From NCBI RefSeq assembly GCF_019578655.1, contig NC_063263.1:10167001-10231000 (forward strand): a DNA stretch of 64,000 nt, given 5' to 3'. This document shows positions 21,963 to 35,131 of this stretch, piece after piece. The translations under genes were made by a program, and so were the position numbers. The stretch comes from Ricinus communis (Eukaryota > Streptophyta > Magnoliopsida > Malpighiales > Euphorbiaceae). Position 1 is the stretch's first letter. Every line of letters begins with the position of its first letter. The notes beneath the pieces were generated by a model. It did no database searches and had not been told where the DNA came from. It worked only from the letters and a program-made list of their open reading frames with translations.

Positions 21963-24831
21963 ATGAAAAAGAAAGAAATAAGTTCTTGCACACCGTTTGG
22001 TCCCTTTCTGATAGTTTTGATTAACGTTTGTACATTTATGTTTACTGGTTTTGTGTGTGTACAAGGATCATTTGACTCCCTTCTCCAGCTCCCACAATCT
22101 CGGTTGTCGGCAAGAACCCGACTCAGATCCAAAAGGGTCTTCTTTGTTAGCGATTTTGGTGCTATAGGAGATGGTGCCGCTAATGATACTCAGGTAGTGC
22201 CTTATCTTATTGTTATGCTTTATTTATAATTAAGTTTATGGAGATTTAATTACTTTATTTGATACTTGCATGGTTTCTTGCTAATTTTGAATCCTTTGTT
22301 GATATTTTAACAACTAGGTTGTTATCAAAATAGTCACTGTTTCAGTGTCTCCTTCAAATTACATATATATATATATATATTATTATTTTTCCCAACTTAT
22401 TTCAAGAATGCTTCTTAGGTACTCTTGGGTTAATTTTGTTTGGCCTTGTGCAAGAAAATTGTGTGGTAAAACATGTCTTGATATTGTGCTACTTTGTCTG
22501 GGTTTTCACTTTTCAGGCTTTTAAGGAAGCTTGGGAAATGGCTTGTTCTTTCCCATCAAGAACCAGAATTGTAATTCCAGCTGGATATACTCTTCTTGTT
22601 CATCCTGTTGATTTGGGTGGGCCTTGTAAATCAAAACTTACTCTCATTGTAAGAACTAACAGTTAAATTACTTAAATTTGCAAATGATTTCTGCTATAAA
22701 TTTGCATTTTTATTTTCTGTTTCTTTTATTTGTATATGCTTGTCCTTTTAGTCACTGCATTGGAATTGTAATTAAATAGATATCTGGTACTATTGTTGCT
22801 CCCAAAGATCCTGCTTTTTGGAAAGGTTCAAATCCTCGAAAATGGCTATACTTCCATGGAGTAAACCATCTTACAATAGATGGGGGAGGCACAATCAACG
22901 GTATGGGACATAGATGGTGGGCTCAGTCTTGCAAGATCAACCCAAATAACGTAATTCTAAACATTGATTCTCAGACTCCATGTTCTTAATAAGTTTCTTA
23001 GTCATGATTTTCTGAATGTCTTCAATTTTTGTTTGTGGCAGCCGTGTCGACATGCTCCTACGGTTAGTGCTGCTTATGGTCTTGAAGAAATGCATTTAGA
23101 TAATCCTCTCATTTTATTTGTGGCCCCAAGGCTGTGGCTTTCTTAACTTAGTTTTATAGGCTTATTCTGGTATATCAATTACATTACAGGCCATGACTTT
23201 CCACAAATGCAAGGACTTGAAAATCATGAACCTAAGGGTGGTCTATGGTCAACAAATGCATTTATCATTCACCAATTGCATCAGGGTTACGGCATTCCAT
23301 CTTGTGGTGACATCACCTGCTTTTAGTCCCAATACTGATGGGATTCATATTAGTGCATCCCGCCATGTTGAGATAAGAGATAGCATTGTAAGGACAGGTA
23401 GTACTTCCAAAAAGAAAAAATTAGAAATGCTTGTTTTTCTTCTTTCTATTTTTAAATTCAGAAGCATATCAACAAGGAGATTATGTAAATTGTTCTGCTT
23501 ATATGTGTCCATATATTTATTAATAGATGGATCATCATATTTCATACTTCAGCCGACTTGTGCATCACAAGTGTCACTTTGATAGTTGGACAAAGTTTAC
23601 ACAGATTGAAATAAGAGTTTCTTTATTTGTTCTCTTAATTCTTTGCTTGTGATTTGTGCTGAATCTAAATATCCTAATGTGTGTCTCTAGCGCACTGCAG
23701 TAGAGTTGCTGAGAAGATGAGCCAGGACAGCGAAACTAAACTTTGTGCCGATTCTATGGGATTGAATAATTCTTGCTTACAACCTTATGGAATGATATTT
23801 CTAACATTTTTTTTCATCTTTAATAGCATGCAAGATAATAGTGTTTATACAATCATCCTTGAGCTGTAGTTTGGATTTCTTAATTTTGATTATACACTCG
23901 AACCCTTCATCTAGGAGATGACTGCATCTCTATAGTCGGCAACTCGTCACGAATTAAAATCAGGAAAATTGCCTGTGGTCCAGGCCATGGCATAAGGTAA
24001 TAACAACTGCAACTCTGTCTAGGTTTTTATTATCATGAATAGTTTAACCAAAGTCCAATCTATGTCCATTAGCATTGGAAGCTTGGGAAAATATGACTCG
24101 TCTTCAAAGGTGCATGATATATTGATTGATGGGGCATTCCTGTCCAACACTGACAATGGACTCCGGATCAAAACATGGCAGGTAATTTTCTCAAAAGCTA
24201 TCTTTTTCTTTCTCTGAAAATTACGTGCTTGTATTTTCAGCCTGATTGCATGTGAAAATGGATGGTTTGAATAAGTCTATTTATATTTAATGAATTCCTG
24301 GCATTTTTAATACTTGAACAGGGAGGTAGTGGTAATGCAACTGAGATCAAGTTCCAGAATGTGTTCATGAAAAATGTATCAAATCCAATTATCATAGATC
24401 AATACTATTGTGATTCTCAAATTCCGTGTGCTAACCAGGTATAGGATTCTTATCAGTCCCTATAAAAACACATTAGTCTGGGATCATTATGTGTCAGTAT
24501 TGGCTGTCTAGATGCTCAACCAGAATACAACCTTTAAATCCATTGGATGCAGAGTTCAGCTGTTAAAGTGGCCAATATATCCTTCATCCACATCAAGGGA
24601 ACTTCAGCTACAGAGCATGCTATTAGATTTGCTTGCAGTGATAGTTCACCGTGTGAAGGGTTATATTTAGAAGATGTTCAACTGTTGTCTCACAATGGAG
24701 AAATCTTAAAATCTTTTTGTTGGGAAGCCTATGGCTCGAGTGTGGATCCAGTCAATCCACCTCCTTGCTTCTCGTACAGCCAAAGCTTCATTAAGCAGAA
24801 AGTTCAATCAGAATCCTTTACATTTTTCTGA
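21963..24831 (+). CDS. Polygalacturonase (GH28), secreted
   Basis: Nine exons: 21963-22193, 22517-22648, 22780-22950, 23042-23062, 23190-23397, 23915-23996, 24073-24181, 24322-24438 and 24553-24831. They join in frame into 449 codons, normal for plant GH28 enzymes. All introns are GT-AG; exon 4 is only 21 bases. The N-terminus is a hydrophobic signal peptide (residues about 13-34). Catalytic blocks are all present: NTDGIH (Asp235), GDDCIS (Asp256, Asp257), GPGHGIS (His279) and RIK (313-315). The mature domain opens with VSDFGAIGDG. The enzyme hydrolyses alpha-1,4-galacturonan in the cell wall, acting in pectin remodelling during growth, abscission or dehiscence. In Arabidopsis the pectin-lyase-like gene At1g80170 occupies the matching place beside the MASS-type and PSF1 genes. 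The exact subclade was not determined. Confidence 0.93.
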
Positions 24832-25564
24832 AGACAGGCTGCATCAAGCAGTAGAGGATTATGATCAGCGACTTTTGTGGAGTTCAATTCGTTGTCAATG
24901 AGATCAAGGCATTCCAGATTCTGTATCACGAATCGTGTAGAAATGTTTCTGTTTTTTATAATAACTGTAAATGCCTCCTTTTTAAAAAAAAATAATTATT
25001 ATTATTGTTTTAGATTATAGAGAGTTTCGTACAGGAAATAATCTGTAAACAGTAGAAACATGAAGCAGAAGTTGGCAAAGTCCCAACTTGAAAATGAAGT
25101 ACTTTCACTAAACTCGGCCTCTTTTGCTTCTTGCTTATATGCTGATGGCTGCATAGTTGATGTTTTACAGCCTATATATACTGCAGTACTATAAGTACTA
25201 TTTAGAAGTGGATCTATTTTCCTTTGATTTCTTTTCACCAAAGGTATAAGACTTTATTATATCTTGAAAATTCATTGATTTGATGCGCATCCCAAACAAG
25301 AAAGTATGAATAAATTCATCAAATTAAAAGCTATTCCATTGATTTTGACAAAATTTAGAAATTTTAATAACTTTATTCCAATCGACGCTAAAATGGCTAG
25401 GATGTCCAGCACTATGCAACTCGAATATAAGTACCATTACCATCTCCTAAATGAGGAAAAATGCTATGCCTATAGATACATAATTCGAGTCTACCATGTC
25501 TCACAAGAATTTTCAAGCCCTCCTTTTCACATTCTCCATGTTATCTTTGTAGCTTTAGCATGAA
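24832..25564. other. Convergent 3' spacer
   Basis: Polygalacturonase and PDF1A point towards each other, so this 0.7 kb holds their two 3' UTRs. A poly-A-rich stretch with TTATTATTATTG lies near 24984-25010. No other gene is supported. Confidence 0.55.
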
Positions 25565-27564
25565 CTACTGTGCACCGAGGTTGGGGCATCCCTCAGCAAG
25601 AGGAAGGTCCAAATTGTCTACAGTTCTAAATGTTCTTGGAACCATTTTATCAACATAAAGAGTTCCGTCCAAATGATCACACTCATGCTGTAAGATACGA
25701 GCCTGCCAGCCAGAGGCATCCACTTTGATAGGCTGGCCAGATCGATCCAAACCTGAAACCTCAACCTCGAGGCTTCGCTCCACCACTGCTCTGAACCCAT
25801 CAACACTGTAAAGAAAGATAGTAAAAAGAAACAAACATAAGATTACCCATAAAGGAATCCATACTACTTTCGTGAACCAACACAGGTCAAGGCGGTGAAT
25901 AAAATTTCTAAACCTAACAATTCTGGGTATTTTGTCAAAGATGCTTAAGTATTTACACTAATGGTAAGTTCGATGCAAGCTGTGGTATAATCTCATGTGA
26001 TGTACATTACAAAGGTAATGTACGTAAATTTGACAAAAGAAGATTGAAAGCAAAAGGCGAAGGTTGTGAAGGATAAACAAATTTGATATTAGAATTCCAT
26101 CTTACCTTAGACAGCCTTCAAAAAACAGTGCAGTTCTGTTGCCCTTCTTTTTAAGCTTTGGGTTCAGGATCACCTGCCTCAAACAAACTAATAAATTGCA
26201 GAAGTGAAGTGATAATTCTTGGATATTGGAAACCTAAATGTCAATAATGGAATATTCTCCTTAGCCATATATATTAACATACCAGAAGATCAAAAGGGCG
26301 TCTGTCCTGGGCTTTAGTCTCTTCCTTGGGTGCATAACCAATATATTCTGTTGTATCTTCCAAAACTATGATCTGCAGAAATCAAAATAACGAAAACAGT
26401 TGTTACTGAAGTCAGCTTTGTTAATACACACGTGATCAGAAAGCAGCATTCAGCATCAGTATTCACATATGTACAAACCACAAAAAAACATTAAAAGGAA
26501 AAAGAAAGAAAAAGAACAACTCTTGCCCCTTGTAGTAAGAGTCGGGCATTTGTTTGCGTGGAAGGACATAATATTATCAGATCCATGTCGAAGTATGTTA
26601 TCACATTAATGGAATTTCATGATTTATAATTTTGTTCTCATCCACCCCTCCCAATTACACAAGATTATCTAATCACAATCTCCAATCCAAAACTGCTTTA
26701 ATAAAATATGCAAAATCAATACAATGTATTATGTCATTAACAATGCATGAAAGGAAACATAACCAAAATAAGATGGAAGTAGCAAGCTAGTAAGATTGAC
26801 CCCTTAAACTGGTTCTAACATTTAGAATATTTTAAACTTTGACAAGACAAAGCCGATTGAAACTAAAATCACTGACGAATTTAAATTGTATAATGTCACT
26901 AACATTTAACAAGTACTTCTGGTTACACCTCTAGTTCCCATTGCATTTACAGTGTAGTAACTAAATTAACTATTAATTATCAACATTTTAGCAGTTACTC
27001 ATGATTATTCTCACTTCCTGTAATATCGAAAATTCTAAACTTTCTATACCATCATTTTGAAGTAAGCTAAACTGCATTCAATAAAATTAGTACCGCGCAT
27101 ACTAGCATTTCCTTAATTTTCTCATCAACCAGACACTAAAAGAGCAATCATCTTTAACCAACCCTTAATGGGACTCCAATCTGAGGAGCAGCTAATCCAA
27201 CACCAGGAGCTCTTCTCATAACTTTAACCATATCATCAATTATCTTTTGTATCCTTTCGGATCCAATTTCATCCGGGTCAACTTCCCTAGCTGGTTCATG
27301 CAAAACCGGGTCACCAGCTTTAACTATATCTGGCAAACTCATTTTCTTGTTTTCTCCAAGACCCAATAGCCAACCCGCTTTGGCAATTGAAGAGGAAGAT
27401 AAGGATTTCCGGGTTATAGAGTAGGGGATCGTGGTTCTGAAATCGGGTTTGGAAATGGGTATTCGGGTTAAACGATATATGGGATGGTGTTTTGTGGGTT
27501 TTAAGCATTTATCGGCTAAAGATATTGGGAGGAGACGGAGAGAGAATCGATGGAGAGTCTCCAT
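25565..27564 (-). CDS. PDF1A: Peptide deformylase 1A, mitochondrial
   Basis: Four exons on the minus strand: 27163-27564, 26283-26372, 26106-26173 and 25565-25805. They join into 266 codons with GT-AG junctions. Residues 1 to about 70 are Arg/Ser/Leu-rich and lack acidic clusters at the start, as expected for an organelle transit peptide. The catalytic part follows, with all three family motifs: [10 protein letters not shown] (121-130), EGCLS (183-187) and HECDHLDG (His227, Glu228, His231), which bind the metal. The tail [20 protein letters not shown] is typical of the 1A class rather than 1B. The enzyme removes the formyl group from the first Met of nascent organelle-made proteins. Arabidopsis PDF1A (At1g15390) sits beside glyoxalase and MASS-type genes, as here. 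Confidence 0.95.
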
Positions 27565-30500
27565 TAATGTAGGAGTTTAGTTATTCATTCAAACAGATTT
27601 TGAGCTGTGGGTTGAACTGTTTTAAGGACACAAAGTTACGACTTACGAGGCTGCTGCAATATAATGGGCTTGGTCATGGTGTCCAATCTACAAAATAAGC
27701 CGACATTTTTAATTGGGTGTATGGATTTTATTGAGTTTAAGAATTGTGTTCTCGTAGAAACATTTAAGGAAAAAAGAGTTTCTTAATTACTCACACATAA
27801 GTTTAAACCCTTTATTTTTAGAAATTAAATAATCATTAAAATTAATTCAAATAGAAAATTTTAAAATTTTTGTGGGCATTAGGTCAAAATATTTTTTTTT
27901 TCCTTTTAATGAGCAAAATAAAAGAAGTATCATTTTAAAAAATCCAATTTAAATAAATGAATAATTCATAATTTATTTGCAAAGATTGAAAAGAGTTTTC
28001 ACCAATATTAAAAATTTAGAATCCACGAAATTCAAAAGGGTGAACAAAATCAGCAAAGGGAATTCATAATGTAGTTCAATCAAATTGAATTCTAACACAA
28101 ATTATAAACTACAATTTATGCTACCATACTGCTCATCGAGTCAGGCTCAAGAAAAAAGAAACTCTAAAAACTGAGTGGGGTAATTCTATAATGCACCCAC
28201 ATTACATTGTTTTTGAACAATAGAAATAACCGAATGTCATTAAACAGAGTACAAAAGTGACAACAATTCAAGTAGGCCTAACTAATAAATTGAACTTCGG
28301 GCCGAAGCTCTGAAAATTAAAAAAAAAAAAAATTGAAAAGGGTCATCAAACCCTTATGACCCAAACAAAATGGACTTAACAGTCCACAATTTAAATCAGC
28401 CAACGGGCTCAAAATTTGTAATGCATGGACACAAAAATAAATAATTGAAAAAACTAATAAATAGTTTCAGTTTACCATATTATTTATAAACAGAATCAAT
28501 TACATAATAATAATATATCATTATATTTGATTGGTTAGTTTTTAATTATAAATAACTAATAATAATAAATAAATATAAATATACAATATCATTATACAAT
28601 TAGTCTCGTCCACTAGATAATATAATTGATGTCAGGATACCTAACAGTATTTCAAGTTTGTTAGAAGGAATATCCACTCTAATAATGTTGCATAATGTTG
28701 GCGACAAGTATTAATTGTTGTGAAATGGTGATGATTTGGTTGATGGGAAGGAGTTGGCGCATTGATTGAACGAACTATCGTATTTTTACCAACTCGCACG
28801 CACCTGACCTGACCGCAGATCACAACCTGATGGCCAGAAGCCAAGTCACTAGCCACATCTATAACACTATTGAGTCAGCCATATGGGCGATAATTCCCAT
28901 ACCTAACCAATGAATGTGAACCATGTGCACTATGTCCCCTTTGCTATACTTCTTTCTTGTATTAAAAGAAAAATAAAATAAAATAAAGGTTCATGCAATG
29001 TACCTTATAAGCTACGGTTAGGCATTTAGGATGCCATAGTCTGCTCTTTATTATAATTGAAGGGTATCATCAAATAATTTAACAAATTAGTATGTGGAGA
29101 TCCTTTAAAGGGTTGACTTCATGAACACATGCAATGCAGTGCTGTATTATACACATTTATTTTATTTGTGAATGGAAAATTCAATAATGATTTTTGAAGT
29201 AATAGATGTAGAATTCATTTTAAATAAAATGAATTTTGGGTTTGGCTTAAATATGAAATCCAATTTAGTATTTTAGTTTTTCTTTTTATTTAAAACGCCT
29301 TTTATATATAAAATATATAATTTGAATATTTTGCTGTAGAAAATAGAATTAAAATTAGAGAGAGAATTCTAATTTTTTTTTTTTGTGGCAACCGAAAAGA
29401 AACTCATAAATTTAAAATTATTTTAGATTTAGTTTAATTAGTTATAACTAAATTCATAAATTCAATGAGAAAAATTTTCAAATGGGTTTTTATTTATACG
29501 AAACACACTAAATCTAGATTAGGAATTTATTCTAAAAGAAAGAAAAGAATGGAGAAACACTATAGAAGTTGCTGTCAAAATAATCATCACTATCCTTGAT
29601 GAACAATTTTAGTACATGAATTTTGTGGCCAAAACCAAAATGGTATTGGCAATAGCAATCTTTACAATTCTTATACATTAGAATATCAATGAGTTGTGAG
29701 GCTTATAATATTTGTGTGAATGGAAAGTTGAGTTTAAAACAATTCCGCCACCGATCGATGCTCATAATAGATAAGAAATTCATGATATAAATTCCCATTT
29801 ATTCATTTTTTTTTATATTAGGAATATATATTAAGAAATTTTAAAATATTAAAAAATAGAAAGATAAATATGCTTAGGTTCAGTCATCGAAATAATATGT
29901 TATCTAAAAGTTAAAATCATTTTATTAAATACATATTTAAACATCTAAACTTTAATTATTTAGTTTAACTTTCAATTTAACTTAATAAATACTTATATTC
30001 CATTTTTATAATCTCTATCCTTAATAATAAGTATTTTTAATTTTTAATTTAATCTAACTGATATTTACATTTTATTTTTTAATAATATTATAACACCTAA
30101 TACTCAATACATATAAATACGTTAGATAAAAGTATTTAATAAAAAAATATTTAAATATCAGAAAAACACTAATTAAAATATCTATTAAATTACGTTAAAA
30201 ATTAAAATATTAATTTGACTAAATAACTAAAGTTAGTTGACTAAAGAAATTTCTATACTACAGTGTGAACGGCATGGGACGGGAAGTTGCAAAAGGGATC
30301 ACTCATTATGAAGGGATGGTCAAACTTTCGGTCCCAAAACCTCATCTTAAGCCGCACGTTTTCTTTTTTGACTTGAATCAATGGTTCTTATCCACATGCG
30401 TACAGGGAATCCAATAATTTGGCCTAACTATTGAATTCCTTGTTCTGGGAGTAGTCGAATGTACATTAAAATTAAAATAAGGGGAATCCTACGATTTCTT

Positions 30501-32150
30501 TATTTTAAAACAAAGTAATTATGCTTTATTTTAATCCATCAATAAAATAATAAAATTTATATAATTATTTTAAAAAAAAATTAGTAATCTATAATTATTG
30601 ATTACCAAGTAAAATGGAGTTTTCTAAAGTAATATAAGATAGTTTTAAAATTCTATATACTTTTAAAATATATGAACAAATAGTTTAATTTGTAATAAAA
30701 TTTGAAGATGATTATCATTTTTCGTGATTCAACAATAAATTTTGTGATTATAAAAAGATTAAATATTTTCTTAAAATTTGTCAATTTTTTCATAAATTAT
30801 CAAATTTCGTAAGTTATTATTTTTTTGTAATATCATTCATTTTTTTTTTGCATTTAGTTTCATTTATAAGAAATTAATGTAATTTGTGAAAAGATGTAAA
30901 GATAATTATCATTTTTTATAATTTAGTAATATATTTTGCGATTACGAAAATTTTAATATTCTTAGTAAATTTGCCAATTTTTTCATAAATTATTAAATTT
31001 CACAAAATTATCATTTTTTTTGTAATATTATTCATTATTTTACAACTAGTAACACTTACAAAAAAATATAAAGAAGATTGTCATTTTTCGTAATTTAATA
31101 ATATATTTCGTGACTACAAAAGTTTAGTATTTTTTTTATAAATTTATCAATTCTTTCGTAAATCATTAAATTTTAAGTAATTATTTTTTTTTTCAAAATA
31201 CCATTAATTTCTTCATAACTAGTAACACTTACAAAAAATTAGCATAATTTGTGAAAAAAAATATGAAAAGTATTATCATTTTTCGTAAAGTATTAATTAT
31301 TTTCGTAATTATAAAATTATAAAGAGTTCAACAGATTGCTAGTTATCTTTACTTATAAAATTTAAAAAATAAAATTTAAACTAATTAAGAAGCAATGGTG
31401 TTTAAAATAAAATAAAAATACTTTATGTTAAACAAAATCACCTTAAAATAAATAAGGCTCAAGTATTTTAAATTTAGATATTAAATAATTAAATAACTAA
31501 AATATATTTTAACTATATGTGGCATTTAACTAAACAAAATCCGAAAATAAAAAAATATTCTCCATCATGGTATCCCAATTAGAATAGAAACCTAAATCGA
31601 TTTTGCCTTTGTGATCACTTGTATACTTATTTTGATAATGGATGTAGAAGGAGCAATTTTCAGAATTTCCCTATTGTAATCAGCATACCAGGGACTTGAA
31701 TTATCATTTAGAAATTTAACTTTCCAAAGATGGAAGTCTCTCTGAATCTTGGATAACTAGAAAATAGAAGCAATTCTTATCATAAATCTCCCAAGAAAGA
31801 TTTTCCAGATGTCAAAAGTTAGATATGGGCATTTTGAAAATACTCTGGTATGACTATACTCCTTAAAATTGTTGACCTCAAGACAAACCCTGAGCTGAAT
31901 AATGTTTATCTGAAGATTAGTAAAAACCAATTTGTGGTTTCCTGCTACAATAATGCTGCTGTATAATTTTGACACGGAAAGCATATTATATATATATATA
32001 TCAGATTGCACTTTAGAGCCTTCTCATATATATTCTCTTCCATAGGAAGTATCCAACTTAAAACTTATGGCTAAGAAGAGTGCTGATTTAGCAAAATCTG
32101 GCAGTGGAATCTTTTTAACTCAACAAATTATAGCACTTCTCTTCCACTTC
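27565..32150. other. Gene-poor AT-rich spacer
   Basis: About 4.6 kb without a supported gene. A degenerate tandem repeat occupies 30690-31310. A poly-A stretch lies near 28318-28334. Short frames such as 28641-28856 (minus) and 31757-32011 (minus) show no domain. Confidence 0.5.
30690..31310. repeat. Degenerate tandem repeat, unit about 170-195 bp
   Basis: The marker ATTATCATTT recurs at about 30711, 30905, 31076 (as ATTGTCATTT) and 31272. Between markers the same order of AT-rich words recurs, such as TCATAAATTAT, TTTTTTGTAATATCATTCAT and ACTAGTAACACTTACAAAAA. Copies are heavily diverged. Confidence 0.65.
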
Positions 32151-32154
32151 CGCA

Positions 32155-32162
32155 TATAAATA
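32155..32162 (+). promoter_or_regulatory. Candidate TATA box of the DUF761 gene
   Basis: TATAAATA 62 bases before the start codon at 32224. Confidence 0.5.
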
Positions 32163-32223
32163 TGACCCACTAAGGTATCAATATGCATATATCCAAAAAA
32201 TCCTTTGAAAAAGAAAAGCAATT

Positions 32224-32517
32224 ATGAACAGGAACAATGGCCAATTCCCTCCTCATTTCCAAAAATCTTCTCCTTTTGCAGCTAAAGAAGATGCTCTTCA
32301 TTGTCACGATATGTATCATGATAGAGCTTTGAGGTCTCCTGCTACGGTGGAGAATATTACTCATAAACCACCACCGCAAAAGCAGCTCGAGAGCAAGCCA
32401 TCCGTGGATATAAATGAAAGCGCTGAAGCATTCATCAAGAAGTTCAGGAAACAACTCTTGATTCAGAGGCTCGAATCCATTGAGAATTACGAGAAAATGC
32501 TAGCAAGAGGTCTTTAG
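32224..32517 (+). CDS. DUF761 / cotton-fibre-like small protein
   Basis: Intronless frame of 97 codons. The C-terminal third holds the DUF761 signature: VDINESAEAFIKKFRKQLLI (61-80), then the YEKMLARG block (89-96). This short amphipathic motif is shared by plant cotton-fibre proteins. Residues 1-60 are low-complexity, Pro/His/Ser-rich and probably disordered. No signal peptide or membrane segment is visible. The molecular function of the family is poorly known. The gene sits between PDF1A and the glyoxalase gene, which as I recall is the place of the cotton-fibre protein gene At1g15385 in Arabidopsis; that supports it as a real, conserved gene despite its small size. Confidence 0.85.
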   Translation: MNRNNGQFPPHFQKSSPFAAKEDALHCHDMYHDRALRSPATVENITHKPPPQKQLESKPSVDINESAEAFIKKFRKQLLIQRLESIENYEKMLARGL

Positions 32518-35131
32518 TTGATTTGATTAACTTAAAATTATAACTACCTTTCTTGGTCATCTTTGTTTATTATGTTTGTTGTCTTTATTTTCTGGTGTTG
32601 TTCTATTAATTTGTTACTGTAACCTGTTTTCTCTCTTTAATGATCATTTTACATGTATGTATGCATGATTTAGAGAGTAAACATGGATAAGAATACTAAT
32701 AATAATGACTCAATATGCCTCAGTTTTAGGCATGTTCCATTACCATTATACCATTTCTTGATTAATACATATGTATCAAATTTTTCTGTAATATTTGGGA
32801 TTGGAATGTTTCTCAGTTTCTTTTATTTGCCTCTGTCCAATCTTTGGCTTTCTTGATCTATGTTCTCACTATACGGATCTTTTTAGGAACTCAAAGAAAA
32901 GTACTACATGATGATGAGATATCCTTTAGTTAGAGATTTCTATTATTAAAATTTCTAAAACTGAGATCGAAATCAACTCAGGCAACCCTTTATAATTCTG
33001 TCTGTAAAGTCTTCAAATAACATATTGCAAGTGTGAATGAATCTTATTGCCCCATTAAAGAACACCTATTTCATGGCATTCCATAACCCGATTAAATGGT
33101 TAAGTCCTACACTAGTTTAAGAGTTGAGTGTTTTATCTTTTGGTGTAAGAAATCAGGAGTATTGTACTTTACAAATGCCTCAACTGAAACAGAATTAGTA
33201 CTAATAGTAATATCACAGCATCTATTTTCTAATGAACCAAGGTCAGGCTTTATAGACCACAACCTCACCAAAATCACTCGGAAAACCTTGTTGTTGCTGC
33301 TGCTGCAATTGGAACTTTCCACTTAAATCACCGCAAGATGTGATGTTGATATTGTTCTACTTGAAGATGTTGCTTTTATTATTGCCATTTCAAACGAGCC
33401 CTTTTGTCTTTCAAGAGCTGTCAAGTTCGTATAGTATAACATCTCTGGCAATAAATGCATTTTTCATCTTTAAAAAGATTTACCTAAAAAAGAACCCTTG
33501 TAAAGAACACAAAAAGAAGAAAATGCAAAACAGAAAGATAAATAATACAGAAGGAGGAAAATAAATGGCAATGAACTGGTAGTGGTAGCCACAACATCTC
33601 ATTTCAGATTTCGGTGAAGGGCTGAGAGATTGAAAGAGTGAAAATGGCAAAATTATAAGATGGAGGCCTCAACGTTCTATCTATTGTTCGTTAATAAAAC
33701 GGTATTTCCATGGGTTTGCATTGGCATGGTGTTCATACCGAATACCGTATGAGTCTAGACAAAATGAATGAGTCAATAGCACTCGTTGACTTTTTCCTTT
33801 TAAATAATTTTATGGAAATTTTTACTTATACACTTAGAAATTTAAAAACACTAAATTAATGGGCGAGTAATACATATGTATTAGTTCTAAATTATAGTTC
33901 AATTATCAATATTAAGATATAAAGAACTTATAATATAAATTATTTTTCTATTTGTTAATATATACACCAAATTAGACAAAAAATTTCTTAAAAAAGATAA
34001 TACATAGTAGAATTTACCATAAATTTTATGTCAAATTATATTTTAAAAAGTTAAAAGTTAGGTATTTTTATAAAAAGAGTTTATAAAATTAATTAAAATT
34101 GTTAAAACATATAGGTAATTAAACCATATTGAAATAAAAAATGTATTCAATAAGAATTTGCAATTTCAAGGTAAGAAAGTTGAAATTCAATTTTTAAATG
34201 AGAATATTTAATAAAGATTAAAAAATAGATTATAATGGAAGAAAAAGAAAACAAGATTATTGTTTTTAGAGGAAAGGTTCTTGATATCCTAGTACATTTG
34301 TGGTTATCAAATGGAGAACCACAAATGAAAATGATGGAGAAGAGAGTAATTAGCAGCATTTCAGGGCCTCAGGAAATTCATGACTGTCACATATAAGGAA
34401 TGAAAATCCAAAGGGCAATTGATGTTACATCAATCCTAGTTCAGTTCTTCCCTTCCTCTACTTAAGATGAAGATTGCGCCATACGCAGTGATACAAAGCT
34501 ACGGGACTCTCAATTCAAGTTGAAGTTTTTTATGTTCTTTTCATAGAACAAGATATGATGTTTTATGGAATCCTCCTTGCATTAACTCTGCTACATAGGT
34601 CCAGAATTTTCTTAAGCAGCCAAAACCCATGACCCCATTAAGTCCATGCATTCATCCAATTGACAAAACAGTTTCCCCCATGAACTTCTTGTTGCTTCTT
34701 TCTTCTTTCTTCTTAATGCAAGGGTTCATAAATTAAAATCTGGGCACCAAGAAAAAGGGAAAACTGCACTCAAATAGTTGTGCTCCTTAAACAGGCAACT
34801 CGATCAAATAGAAAACGGAAAAACAAAATAAATACTAGAAACCAGCTGGAAGGAGCATCAAGAAAATGGATTTCCTGGAGGATTTTCCAGGATCAAAAAG
34901 CTAAAGATAAAAGAAAGCAATGATATTTTTTTCATCATCACTACATTTGCTTTTGTCTTATTTGCTATACCTGCACAGGAAGACCCACCAAACATACCCA
35001 ACCAAAAAAAAAAAAAAAAAAAGTACAAAAGGAAAACATACACATAATAAGACCCCACTATGATTCTTAATTGACACAGCACCGAATATGCTGGCTTCAA
35101 TTCAACTACTAGCTAGTCTCTCTTTAATTAA
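32518..35131. other. Spacer between DUF761 and glyoxalase genes
   Basis: No gene is supported. The first 300 bases probably hold the DUF761 3' UTR. The segment 33080-33600 is less AT-rich, with a short TGC repeat near 33290-33306 and overlapping open frames on both strands, none with a known domain. A poly-A tract lies near 35007-35023. Confidence 0.45.

Noticed and set aside
23681..23869. Open frame inside intron 5 of the polygalacturonase gene
   Set aside because: Flanking exons join perfectly in the family frame (RTG|DDCIS) without it.
33096..33564. Overlapping open frames on both strands
   Set aside because: No domain, and neither strand shows conserved splice structure; left as unexplained spacer.
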